Below the pieces are notes generated by a model that was not told the origin of the DNA, did not search any database, and worked only from the letters and a program-made list of their open reading frames with translations. Below, in pieces: positions 52,345 through 62,640 of a stretch of 64,000 bases of DNA. The position numbers and the translations under genes were made by a program. Source of the DNA: Closterium sp. NIES-65 (taxonomy: Eukaryota; Streptophyta; Zygnematophyceae; Desmidiales; Closteriaceae); assembly GCA_948144175.1 (NCBI GenBank), contig CANXME010002192.1, positions 2,666,001-2,730,000 on the forward strand. Reading direction: 5' to 3'. Numbering within the stretch: the first letter of the stretch is position 1; the number at the start of each line of letters is the position of its first letter.

Positions 52345-53965
52345 CTGCGTACAGGGGAGGGAGGGTGGAGCAGATAATAGGCAAGGAGAGGGAGGTTCTG
52401 AGGCAGTTCACAACACGAAGTCAGGCGAAAAAAAGGGAGAGCTGCATGAGGGAGTGATTTATGAAAGAGCACCACTATGCCACCCCGCACCTCTACCCCT
52501 CACACCTGTAACAATCCACCTGAACCAGCACCTGCAAAACAGGTGGTTACTTAGGCGAAAACTCAGCTGATTGCATATTACCCAAATCCCGGTAGGTGGA
52601 AAGAACGCTGCTACAACCTCACTTGTATCTTCATAAGAGAGATTTTGACCTGCTTTTCCACACAGCACCTAAACAAACACCTAACCCACCTGGCCAGGCC
52701 ATGTCGCAGCTCACCTTGGCGGCAATCTCCCCGAGCGGCGTGAGCGTGCTGCTCTGCGGGTCCAGCGCATCCGCCTGAGCCAGCACCTGAACCACCTGAA
52801 CAAACTCCTGCCACTCCGCAATCCGCCTCCTCAGCGCCTCCACCCTCCTCCCCACCTTCCCCTCCTCATACTCACACCTCCCCATGTTTGTCACCTGCTG
52901 CCGCCGCTTATACACCGCCGAAGCCTTCACTCTCTTTCTAATTTGTAATAGCTTTCGCTTGTGTGACTTGAGGGAGGCTTCGAGGGAGGAGAGTGATGAG
53001 GGGAGGGTGAGGTGATTGGAGTCTTCTGAAGGGGAGAGGGGGGAGATGGGGGACCAGCCTTGGGGGAAGTGGATGGCGGAGGTGAGGTGGAGGAAGGGGG
53101 TTTTGGATTTGATTCGCCAAACGCTGAATGTGGGGTGAGGGGTGGATAGCCACGAGACAAATTGTGATTTGCTTTCAATGGTGCTGGTGGATAAGGAGTC
53201 TCCTGCAGCTCCCAAATCCCGATCTTCCATTTGCCCAATCACTCCATCATCCCAATCCCTTTCCCTTCCACTCTCTTCTACTCCTCCCACCTCTGTTCTC
53301 TCCCCTTTTTCCCCTCCGCTCCCCCTGAGCCATCCCTGTAGCATCTCCGGTACAGGTGGCAGGAAAAGTTTCAGCTTTGCCGCGCGCTGCCACCCAACCG
53401 TCTCATCTGCCTCGTCCTGCCGGCCATCCGGCCAAAGGTACCTGCCAACGAGCTGTCGCCCGTCGGCTGCTGACATGGCGAGCTCCGATTGGTCGGTGGG
53501 GTTGTACTGCGCTCTGATTAGCTGGCGGATGCAGGGTGAGGGGAGGACGTACCAATGGGAATCCTCCCCTATAACTGCCACGTAGGACGGCGATGAGGAG
53601 AGAGAGGATGGGGAGGAAGGGGAGGAAGAAGAGGAGGATGATGGAGTGGTGCTGGTTCTACGATCACTGTCATTTAGACCGACTAATTGAGCCACCTTTT
53701 CTAGTCCTTGGCCCTCTCTCACTTCCTCCTCCTCCTCCTCCTCCTCCTCCTCCTCCTCCTGCTCCCTTCCCCTCTCCCCTCCCTCTCCTCCCTTTCCACT
53801 ATTCCGCAAACTCCTCTTTCCATCCCCCTTTCCCTTCACCAATCTTCCCTTCGCCACTCTCCCCATATCACCGCCCTCCTCCTCCCCCACCCCTCCTTCC
53901 TCCGCCCAGTCCTCCCCCTCCTCCTGCAGGTACGAGGGAAGCGCCTCCAGCTGCCCAACCAGCAG

Positions 53966-55140
53966 CCCCCTAAACATGGAAAGCGTTGTGAAGCTTCCAC
54001 GTAGTAGGTAAGCGCAAGCGGAGTGTTACTGGTGTCACCTATGCCTCAACGTGAAAAGGACCACAGAAGCGAGGCCGGAGCTTGGATTGTAGGTGAGACA
54101 GGTTCAAGCTGCGCGTGTCAAGAAGCACTTGATCTCCGACTGCGACGGTGTGATCACGTCGCTGGCAATCGGCATACTGCTTCTGGGAGGTCTGCATCGT
54201 GGTGAGGTGTCACTGAGTCTTCTCCCATAGCTACTGCATGGTAATGACGAAGTCATGTGCTTCTTCGACGTGTGCCGGTGTGGTTGGCTATTGTAGTGTA
54301 AGTGGTTCTTGTCTGTAACACAGGAAGAAAGGAGATTTCCCTGTGGCTGCATGTGAAGCTTTGTTGTGAGCGAACTCAAGCGTCAGTAATTGGAGATCCC
54401 AGTGGCTGATGTCGTCTTTGCAAACTGTGCGCAGTCGCTCAGTCTGGGGGTGGTACGCTGAATACATCGCAAACTTTGTCCCCAACAAACCCATGAGTTC
54501 CCTCCAGAATTTACTTGTGAACTTTGGGTCTCTGTCCGAGGTGAGTGTAGTGGGTAAGCCGTGGATGGTGATGATGCGGTTGAAGAAGAGGCGAGCAGTT
54601 GCTTCAGCTGCAACCGTGGCGTTGGTCGGAATGAAGTGTCTCATTTTAGAGAACTTGTCGATCACCACGAGTATAGCGTCATGCCCTCGTGAGGTCGAAG
54701 GTAGCCTAGTGATCAAGTCTAGGCTAACGACTTGCCACGGCTGCTCCGGTATGGGTAGAGGCCGAAGTAACCCTGCTTTTTTCTGCTTGCTACTCCTCAT
54801 CCGCCTACACGTGTCGTAAGAGGTGACGAACTGCTGCACGTCTGCTGCCATCCAGGGCCAGTAGTAATACTTTGCTATTCCTGCTAATGTCTTATTGCTC
54901 CCGAAATGTCCCGCGTATGCCACATCGTGGAACTCCTCTAGTAAGATATGTCGGAGCGGGGCATTGTTCGGTACCCAAATCTTTCCTGCTCCCTTTCTTA
55001 CAGCTAAGTCCTTCTCCCACTGTAACAGCTTCTGTTTTTCTACTGTAGTAATCTTTGCATCCATGGAGTACCCATGTTGGAATAGACCCTTGAGCAGAGT
55101 GTTCATCCCGTCGAGCTGGATGCCTACTACGTGACCGGGG
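53966..55140 (-). pseudogene. Ty3/gypsy integrase remnant
   Basis: The open frame 55,140-54,288 reads KQKLLQWEKDLAVRKGAGKI and WVPNNAPLRHILLEEFHDVAY, then the zinc region AGHFGSNKTLAGIAKYYYWP...SYDTCRRM, where the first Cys of the C-x2-C pair is Tyr. The catalytic acids are in VSLDLITRLPS and LTSDRDPKFTSKFW, and YHPQT-ER has lost the usual DGQ in between. After a stop at 54,286 the C-terminal GPY/F-type module KLRPRFCGPFHVEA and RLPTTWKLHNAFHV follows and ends at the ISE2 junction. No RT, LTR or chromodomain is seen. The upper end is cut by a copia LTR at 55,141. Inactive. Confidence 0.85.
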
Positions 55141-55390
55141 TGTGAAAGAACAAGGAATGAATGCACTAGGAAACAGGTGGGTACAAGTAGGAAACCAAGA
55201 AATGTTGTACCCTCTAGTGTCAACCCCACTACAACCTACACAGACTATAGCATATGAGTTTGACACACCCCCATAGGCTAAAAAGGGGGAGAACAAGAGG
55301 TCACAAGACCAGTCAAGCAAAGCACAGCAAGCTCAGGGTGGATCACAACGTCACCAAACATTCCGAGCACAACTTCAAGGCCACAAGGCC
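55141..55390 (-). mobile_element. Copia 3' end fragment: LTR and 3' UTR of an E2/E4-type element
   Basis: 55,141-55,265 is a 125-bp LTR of the E2/E4 type (minus: TGTCAAACTCATATGC...TTTCACA). It is followed by the purine tract (CACCCCCATAG on plus) and about 120 bases of the conserved copia 3' UTR. At 55,390 this passes abruptly into the truncated LTR of E6. The rest of the element is absent. Confidence 0.85.
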
Positions 55391-55739
55391 TAATTGGGTA
55401 CAAGTGCTAACCCAAATTGGGTTGTACCCCATATGGGCTACCCCAAAATAGCCTACACAATGAGCAACATATAAGTTTGACACACCCCCATAGGCAAAGT
55501 GGGGGAGAACAAGAGGTCACAAGACCGGTCAAGAAAAGCAAAGCAAGCTCAGGATGGGTCACAAAGTCACCACGCAGTCTGAGCACAAGCAAATGGCCAC
55601 AAGACTAGTTATATATATGTAGGAGAACAAGCACTATAGTGATCACAACCTAGCAAGTGTAAGCATGCAGGTATCAGTACATAGATCACAGTACAAGCAA
55701 ATTCAAGAAGGGAGCAAGTGAGCCAAAGTAGGCACAAGG

Positions 55740-57220
55740 CCTAGAATAATACAGAAACGTTGATGATCACAAGGTTGAAGTGCCTTGGTGAAGATATCGG
55801 CAGTGTTGGCCTAAGAGGCCACGTAAACAAGACGAAGCTGACCACGCTGCTGCACTCTCAAGCAAGGAAGTAGTGCAGAGTGATGTGCTTCGTTCTGTGC
55901 TCCAGTCTGTGCTCCTGACACAAGGCAATCATGGCCTTGTTGTCGACGTACAGAACAGAAGGAGAACGAGGCGGCTCTCCCAAGTCGATCAGCATGTAGG
56001 TGAGCCAGCGTAACTCCTGTGCAGCCATGGCCCCTACGTAGATCTCAGCCTCACAACTGGAGCTGAGAACAGAAGACGAGCGGGTAGACCGCCACGAAAC
56101 AGAACCGGAGCCAAGGCTGAAGGTGTAACCCTATGACGATCGATGCGTAGCCAAGAAGCGTCTACGTGACCAGTGAGGACAACTCGAGCCCATCCTCCAA
56201 GCACGAGCCCCATGCCCGACGTACTACACAAGTACCGCATCACCCTCTTAGCGGCCTTCCAGCGCTCTGGTCGGTGTCTCCTGGGCTCAACGTAGCGTGC
56301 CAGGATGCTAAGAGGGTAAGCAAGGTCAGGTCGAGTGCAGGTCATCAGGTACATGAGGCAGCCCACAAGCTCTGGATACGGGCCACTCGGCTCTACGGAC
56401 TCATCCGAAGGCAGAGCTGAGAGCGAGTGACCGGTAGGCAGAGGAATGGACTGTGGCGAGGAGTACTGGAAGTCGAAGCGCTGAAGTACCTGCTGCACCA
56501 TGTGAGACTGAGTCAAGGAAATGGTGCGCTGTACTCTGTCCCGGATGATCTACAAACCAAGATAGCTACGCAACTCACCCAGGTCTGTGCACGTGTTTAT
56601 CTTCTGTAGCTTTGAATTCACGTGGGCCAGTCCAGCAGTCTCAACACTGGCAAAGACCAAGTCGTCGACATACACGAGGATGTAGAACGGCGGTCGCGAA
56701 GTTTTGGTGCGTAGAAACAGCGACGGGTCAGCAGTGGAAGGAGCAAACCCAAGAGCCGCAAGCGTAGTCCTCAGTGTCTCATACCAGTCTCGAGGCGCCT
56801 GGCGGAGACTGTAGACTGGCCGCCGGAGGCTCCACTGGGTACCTGCAGGAAACGACCTAGTGAAGCCAGGTGGACGGTGCATCCAGATCTCCTCGTGCGG
56901 GCTGCCCTGTAAGAAAGCTGTGCTGGAGTCAAGAGAGTGAAGCTCGTAGTCACGCTGAGTGGCAACGTGCAGCAGCACCTGAAGAGTGGTCATCTTTGGG
57001 GTAGGGGAGAAGGTCTGGAAGAAGTCAACTCCCTGTTGCTGACTGAAACCTTGTGCAACGTAACGAGCCTTGAAGACAGTCGGAGAACCCGGCGGCCGCT
57101 TCACCATGAAAATCTACATGCCATCGACAATGTTCGCCCCAGGAGGGGGAACTGCGTCGACGTAAGTGCCTGTGGACTTCGAGGATGCCATCTCTTCATC
57201 CATGGCTGTCTGCGACTAAG
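55740..57220 (-). pseudogene. pol: E6 reverse transcriptase and RNase H
   Basis: It begins DEEMASSKSTGTYVDAVPPP with Ser where E1 and E5 have Trp and E2/E4 have a stop. A frame at 56,550-57,107 has VKRPPGSPTVFKARYVAQGF, LDSSTAFLQGSPHEEIW, YSLRQAPRDWYET and YVDDLVFASVE. A frame at 56,034-56,516 continues with YPELVGCLMYLMTCTRPDLA, TGHVDAS and, after a small deletion, the RNase H CEAEIY region. The rest to about 55,740 is in pieces (VDNKAMIALC in broken frame). Confidence 0.8.
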
Positions 57221-58690
57221 AGGAGTACTCATCCGCGATCACCTCAGCGTAAGAGCACGGGGTCAGGATGTCTGGTGCATCTGGGTCTCCCTCAGGGGCA
57301 AGCAGCATGGCCACAAGATGAGGTACAGTGGCTGCAAGACACTAAAAGTCCTCCTGCGTGTACTCAAGGACGTCCGTGCCAAGAGCACACTCACCCCTGA
57401 CGGACGGAGGACAGACAGACTCAGACTCAGTAACAAGACTAGCGGCGTAGTCAAGACGACAGCGAGCAGCAAAGTCAACTAGCTCAGCAACAAGAGCAGG
57501 CACATCAGTAGACTCAAACGAAGGGTCAGTGACAACAGTGGCCAGTAGATGCGTGACATAGGACTAGCAGCATGAAGGGAGTCAGACTCCGGGTCCAGAC
57601 CGTCAGCAAGGGAGGACGCAGGAGGAGACGACAGAGGGACACGCAGTGGAACAGAGGAAGGACGAAGTGCCATCTGGTGTGAGCCGGGGACAGGGGAGGA
57701 CGCTGGCGCGGAACACGACAACCAGTGCGAACAGCGCGAACAGGCAACGCAGAACGAGACGCAGACTCACGACGCTATGTAAGACCTCCGGGCTGCTCAG
57801 TGTAAGGAGACGGAGCAGACAGCGGGGAGGTTGGCTGTAACCGCGGCTGAGACTGGTCAGACGGTGGACACAGTAAGGGAGGAGTAAGGCTAGTAGAAGG
57901 AGGGAGACCAAGAACCTGCTGAAGAACCAGCACACTACCTCCAAAACCAGCACCGACATCACCAGCACCCCTAGGGCCAGCACCTCCACCAGCTCTAGCT
58001 CCAGAGGCTCCAACTCCAACTCGTGCAGCACCGCCAGCTCCAGCAACTCCTGCTCCAGCAGCACCTCCGGCTCCAGCTCCAGTAGCACTCCCAGCGCCAG
58101 CAGCTCTAGTACCTCCAGTACGAGCACCTCCGGGGCCAGCGGCTCTAGCAGCTCCAGTACCTCCAGCAGCTCCAGCTCTAGCAGCAACCCCAGCTCCAGC
58201 AGCCCCAGTACCTCTAGTACGAACACCTCCGCGACCAGCGGCTCCAGCACCTCCAGCAGCACTAGCTCCAGCAGCACCTCCAGCACCAGCAGCACCGCCG
58301 GCTTCAGCAGTGCCACTCTGAAGTCTCCAACGCCGAGCAAACCACTCGTGCAGCTGCGGTGGAGAGAGTGTCTCCCGCCGTGACAAGACACCCGGAGGAC
58401 CTCCAGAAGACAAAGTACCTCCAAGCGCACCACGCTCAGGCTCAGCACCCCCAGGCTCAGCACGCTCAGGCTCAGCACCTCCAGGCTCCGCACGCTCAGG
58501 CTCAGCACCCCCAAGCTCCGGACCTTCGGACTAAGCAACCCCAGGCTCAGCACCCCCAGGCTCCGCATCCCCAGGCTCAGCAACCCCAGGCTCAGCACCC
58601 CCAGACGCAGTACCCCTAGCAGCACCAGAGTCGACCGCTACCTTGACAGGCTCGACAGGGTCTACCTGGGACACACCTGAGGGAGCAGGA
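57221..58690 (-). pseudogene. pol: E6 linker
   Basis: GAPSGVSQVDPVEPVKVAVD opens it, with GGAEPGVAEP pentamers, then SRRETLSPPQLHEWFARRW, and Ala/Gly-rich repeats (GGAAGAGGAAGASAAGGAGA). The Ser/Pro-rich part and the AELVDFAARCRLDYAAS-like block follow in broken frames. The arrangement is the same as in E3. Confidence 0.65.
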
Positions 58691-60680
58691 CCCTGAGGGG
58701 GGAGAGGGTCTATTGGAGGAGGACCTGGTGTGAGAAAGAGCGGTGGGGGAGGGAGAGGGGCAGTGGGGTAGGGGAAGAAATGGTAGAAGGGAACCGACTC
58801 GTCAAACGTGACGTCATGAGAGGGCAAGACACGGCACGAAGTGGGGTGGTAAAACTGCCACCCAGGCGCGTCAAGGGGGAAGCCAAGGAAGACACAGAGA
58901 ACGGCGTGGGAGGAGAGCTTGTCCGCGGACGTATCGCGGACAAATGCTTGACATCCCCAGACCATGAACACCGACGCATCGCCAACCTCTCCCGTCCAAC
59001 GCAGTGTCTGCGAGGTCTCCGGCAAGGAGACACGGGGCCAGAGGTTGAGCTGATGCGCACGTAGCGGACCGCAAACGGCCACAGAAAATGGGGGGCAACC
59101 GCATGGATCATGGAGGTACAAGTGACCTCCATGACTAAGCCAATGCGGCGCTCAGCAACCCTATTCTGCTGTGGCGAGGCCGGAAGCGTGAACGTCTAGC
59201 GAATGCCCTCCCCACGACAAAAGTCCTGCAAGAGGTCTGAGGAAAACTCACCACCTCTATCAAAGTGCAGAGGAAGGACGGGAAGGTCCGTCTCAAATCG
59301 CTCGCGGAGCTGGAGACAAACAGCGCGGATCCAAGGGATCAGAACATCAAGGACCTCTCCCTTGTGGCGCAAGGGGAAGACTGTGGTGTAACGCGTGTAG
59401 TCGTCGACAACCAGCTGAAAGTACCACTCGTGGCCCTGTCCTCGGATGCGGGCTGGGCCCCACACGTCCAGGTGGAGAGTCTGCAGTGGAGCAATCGTTG
59501 GGGGGAACGAGGAGGAGTGAGGAGCGGCGCGCTGCCGCCCCTTGACACAGGGAAGGCAGGGAGGGGCAGGCAAGAATGGGAGGGGAGGCAGAGACTTGGG
59601 ATGCCACAGACAAAGAGACGGGAGTGCATGCCACGGAGGCGTGCCACGGAGAGGTGACTATGGCGGTGGTGCCAGAGGAGCGTTTGGTGCGACAGGGCGT
59701 GACACAAGCAGGGGGCCGCTAGCTGACCTGACGCAGACGCAGACGCAGCTACCTGAGATGGCGCAGTAGTCAGTGTGTACAAACTCGACCCAGGCCGACG
59801 GGTGAACGTGGCTAGGTGCCTGCCAGTCCGGGAGCATGTACAGATCGCCACACGCTGTCCTCTAGGGGTGAAGGTGTCAACCCACTGATCCTGAAGGGCA
59901 GCGGTGCTCATCAAGTTTGTAGAGAACGAGGGGAGGTGGAGACGTGAAAGTGAGCCAGACAGAACCGCCGGACAAGGCAGAACAACGGAGGAACGTGCAA
60001 GGACTGGGCCCCCCAGAGGGGTTAGGCAAAGACAGCAACAGGTGCAGAGAGCAGTGTGACTGTGGTACTGTCGCGAAAGAAACAGCGGGAAGCACCTGAG
60101 TCAAGCGTGAAGGTGTGCAGGGCCGCTGTAGACAAAGTACCAGAGAGAGCAGACTCACCAGTACCTGAGAGAGTAGACTCACTAGCACCTAGAGCAACAA
60201 CCTCTATTCCTGGGTCGGGCGGCACACACAGGTAACAGTCACCCTCAGCACGTCTCTATGACGCCCAATGCCGAGCAAACCACTCACGAAGCTGCTGGGG
60301 CGTAAGGTTCTCATGTGGACGCCGCTGCAGCTGCACCGGGCCACCTCCAGAAACTCCCAACTGAGTAGCTATACCGCGACTGCCACTACGGCCACTACGC
60401 TGAGACGGCCAACGCTGAGCAAACCACTCACGAAGCTGCTGGGGTATAAGGGTCTCATGCGGAGGCCGCTGCAGCTGCATCTGGCCACCGCCAGAACCTC
60501 CCAACTGAGTAGCTGCACCGCGACAGCCACTACGCTGAGACGCCCAACGCTGAGCAAACCACTCACGAAATTGATGGGGTGTAAGGGTCTCACGCGGACG
60601 CCGCTGCAGCTCCACAACGACTGCTACGACGGCCGCCACCACTCCCACTGCTGACGCCACCGTCGCCACCACTCCCACCG
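58691..60680 (-). pseudogene. pol: E6 REWF repeats, protease and integrase
   Basis: 60,256-60,678 has three REWF repeats: PRETLTPHQFREWFAQRWAS, PHETLIPQQLREWFAQRWPS and PHENLTPQQLREWFARHWAS. The protease at 60,022-60,225 reads LHTFTLDSGASRCFFRD. Integrase pieces are HHRHSHLSVARLRGM (zinc motif with Leu-Gly altered), CLPCVKG, LHLDVWGP, LHFDRGGEFSSDL (Ser to Phe before Asp) and FRVWG-like, VFLGFPLDAPGWQFYH and SHDVTFDESVPFYH. Several stops and frameshifts lie between. Confidence 0.75.
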
Positions 60681-60719
60681 CTGCCGTGAAGAGAAGTCAT
60701 GTGACCAGTAGGGTAGCAC

Positions 60720-61950
60720 GTAGGGAAGGAAGGGCGGCGAGGAGGCACTAGGGTAGGTCGGGGCGGTGCACGGTCAGGGAAGGGCGGTGCATGGCCAGAG
60801 GAGGGTTGCACGCTGCTAGAGCAGGGCGGCGCACAGCCAGAGGAGGGTGGCGTGCGGCCAGAGTAGGGCTGAGAGCGGCCAGGCGCGTGGCCAGAGCAGG
60901 GCGGCTCGCGGCTAGAGCAGGGCGGCGTGCGGTCAGAGCAGGGCGGCGTGCGGCCAGAGCAGGGCGGCACGCGGCCAGTAGCAGGCAGTAGCTCATAGGG
61001 CACCAAGGGCTTTTTTTATATAATTATTAATTAATTCTTTATTTAATTTAGGGTTTAGCAGGGCGCACAGGGCGCTGCAAAGGCAGCTCGGGCAGGGCAG
61101 AGCAGGGGGCCAGCGCGCGCAGGGCAGGGCGCTGGCGCGTTGGCAGGGCAGGGCGTTGGCGCGGGCAGCAGCGCGCACCGGCAGGGCGACGCTGGGCAGC
61201 GAGTGCATACCCGCGGCGGGCGCAAAACGTAGGCACGGCGGGCGCAAGGGACGGGCCCGCAGCGGGCGTAGTGGACAGGTGTGGGAGGGGTGAACGGGCA
61301 GGCCCGTGACGGGCCTAACGGGTAGGCGCGGCGGCGCAAAGGCAGGGCCCGTGGCAGGCCTAACGGGCGGGCGCGGCAACGGGCGTAACGGGCAGGCGGG
61401 GAAGCACGAAGGGAGGGCCCGCGGCGGGCATAACGGGCATGCGGTAGGGCGCGACGCGCAGGGCAGCAGGGCACTATGCGCGAGCTGCGGTAGAGCGCGA
61501 CGCGCGGGGCAGCAGAGCGCGATGTGCGGGCTGCAGCAGGGCGCGACGCGCAGGGCAGCAGGGCACGGGGCAGGGCAGGGCGTGCGCGAGGCAGTGCGAC
61601 ACGGGGCAGGGCAGGGCGTGCGCGATGCAGCGCGACGCTGGGCAGGGCAGGGCGTGCGCGATGCAGCGCGACGCGGGGCAGGGCAGGGCGTGCGCGAGGC
61701 AGCGCGACGCGGGGCAGGGCAAGGTGTGCGCGAGGCAGCGCGACGCGGGGCGGGCCAGGGTGTGCGCAAGGCAGCGCGACGCGGGGCAGGGCAGGGTGTG
61801 CGCAGGGCAGGGCGTGCGTGGGGCAGCGCGACGCAGGGTTGGGCATAGACGGGAGTGTGACGCAAGGCAGGGCAAGGCAGGGCGCGCGCTGACGGCACAA
61901 CGCAGGGCAGAGCGTGGGGTAACATGGTAATCGCAGTCGGTCACTAAGTA
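60720..61950 (-). repeat. E6 leader purine-rich tandem arrays
   Basis: 60,770-60,980 repeats AGGGCGGCGCGCGGCCAGAGC. 61,240-61,440 has AACGGGCGGGCG/ACGGGCCTAACGGG units. 61,560-61,850 repeats a ~36-base unit GCAGGGCAGGGCGTGCGCGA plus GGCAGCGCGACGCGGG about eight times. They match E3 26,240-26,950 in type and order. Confidence 0.8.
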
Positions 61951-61989
61951 ATGGTGGGCCCGAAAAAAAACGGTCCTGCTCTGAAACCA

Positions 61990-62120
61990 TGTCAGGAGAA
62001 TGAACGAGGAATGGAAATGACTAAGAGCAGGATGGGTACAAGTGCTAACCCCAATTGGGTTTTACCCCATATGGGCTACCCCACTATAGCCTACACACTA
62101 AGCAACATATTAGTTTGACA
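61990..62120 (-). repeat. E6 5' LTR
   Basis: 131 bases, TGTCAAACTAATATG... on minus, close to the E3 5' LTR. It is followed (minus) by TGGTTTCAGAGCAGGACC, a Met-tRNA-type primer site. Confidence 0.9.
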
Positions 62121-62133
62121 AGCGGTGCAATAC

Positions 62134-62640
62134 TGTGAGAGTAGAGCGGCTACACTTACCCATATTTATTTTACCTTGCATTATCTTGCTTGTTTGAATT
62201 TTCTTGTGCGCGTTTTCCTAGTTTTGTTGCTTTACTATAGATGCTATTGTTTTGTTGTTTTCCTAGTTTTGTTTCTATTTTGGTTTATCACCGCGTGACT
62301 TTGCGTAACACGTGATTCCACTGACATGATCCTACCGAATTCGGGAAGGACCCATTCAGGACGCTTTGTGACCCTCGGAACCTTCCCGTGACATCCTGGT
62401 TACTGGCCTTGTTTCGTGCCTATATAAGCCCCGTAGTTGGACCCAGGATTCATGATTCAATAACTGAACTCAATCCTCGATCCTCACAAATACGATTCTG
62501 ACTGTATGACTTTTTGTAAACAAGGATCAACCTCTCTTTGGTACAGAAATGCAAATATCACCTAGAGATTGGTAGTAACCATGATCTTTTCGGGATGTTT
62601 TGATATCACCCGCTACTAAAACAAGATTACTAGATTACGA
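62134..62640 (+). other. Possible LTR or promoter remnant with TATA box
   Basis: It starts TGTGAGAGTAGAGCGG immediately after a 15-base stretch shared with the E3 flank. It contains TATATAAG at 62,420-62,427 in an AT-to-GC balanced context typical of LTR promoters. No second copy is in the window and no primer site was recognised, so this is only a candidate. Confidence 0.3.

Larger units (their letters stand above)
50965..53965 (-). pseudogene. ISE2: ISE2-like plastid RNA helicase, C-terminal four exons, 5'-truncated
   Basis: Minus-strand exons: a 53,965-52,715, b 52,209-52,073, c 51,578-51,320, d 51,063-50,965. Phases fit and no stop occurs. Text: GLLVGQLEALPSYLQEEGED, a poly-Glu run from a CTC repeat, YVAVIGEDSHWYVLPSPCIR, FVSWLSTPHPTFSVWRIKSK, LTPLGEIAAK; VNELWIAVAL; SFPYEPSWEVQEWVYEAEER, DAQFAGVVEAWAQDVTWRQL and GDIARLLRRTIDILSQ; IPYLPGIDPSLAKAAKQSAY, RPPISELIG. 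These match the C-terminal DSHCT region of land-plant ISE2, a DEVH-box (Ski2-like) helicase of plastid RNA processing. The helicase core and transit peptide are absent: sequence changes at 53,965 to Ty3/gypsy integrase. Either it is a dead 3' fragment, or the core lies beyond inserted elements outside the window. It is the best of four ISE2 copies here. Confidence 0.8.
55396..62120 (-). mobile_element. Ty1/copia retrotransposon E6 (no Gag domain), truncated 3' LTR
   Basis: Minus orientation. The 5' LTR at 61,990-62,120 is 131 bases; the 3' LTR remnant at 55,396-55,482 lacks its outer ~43 bases. LTR type, leader arrays and linker repeats match E3. The 15 bases beyond the 5' LTR equal those beside E3. 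No target duplication can be tested because the other end is lost. Pol has many stops and frame changes. Confidence 0.85.

Noticed and set aside
54409..54819. Plus-strand ORF of 136 codons
   Set aside because: It is antisense to the well-supported Ty3/gypsy integrase frame.
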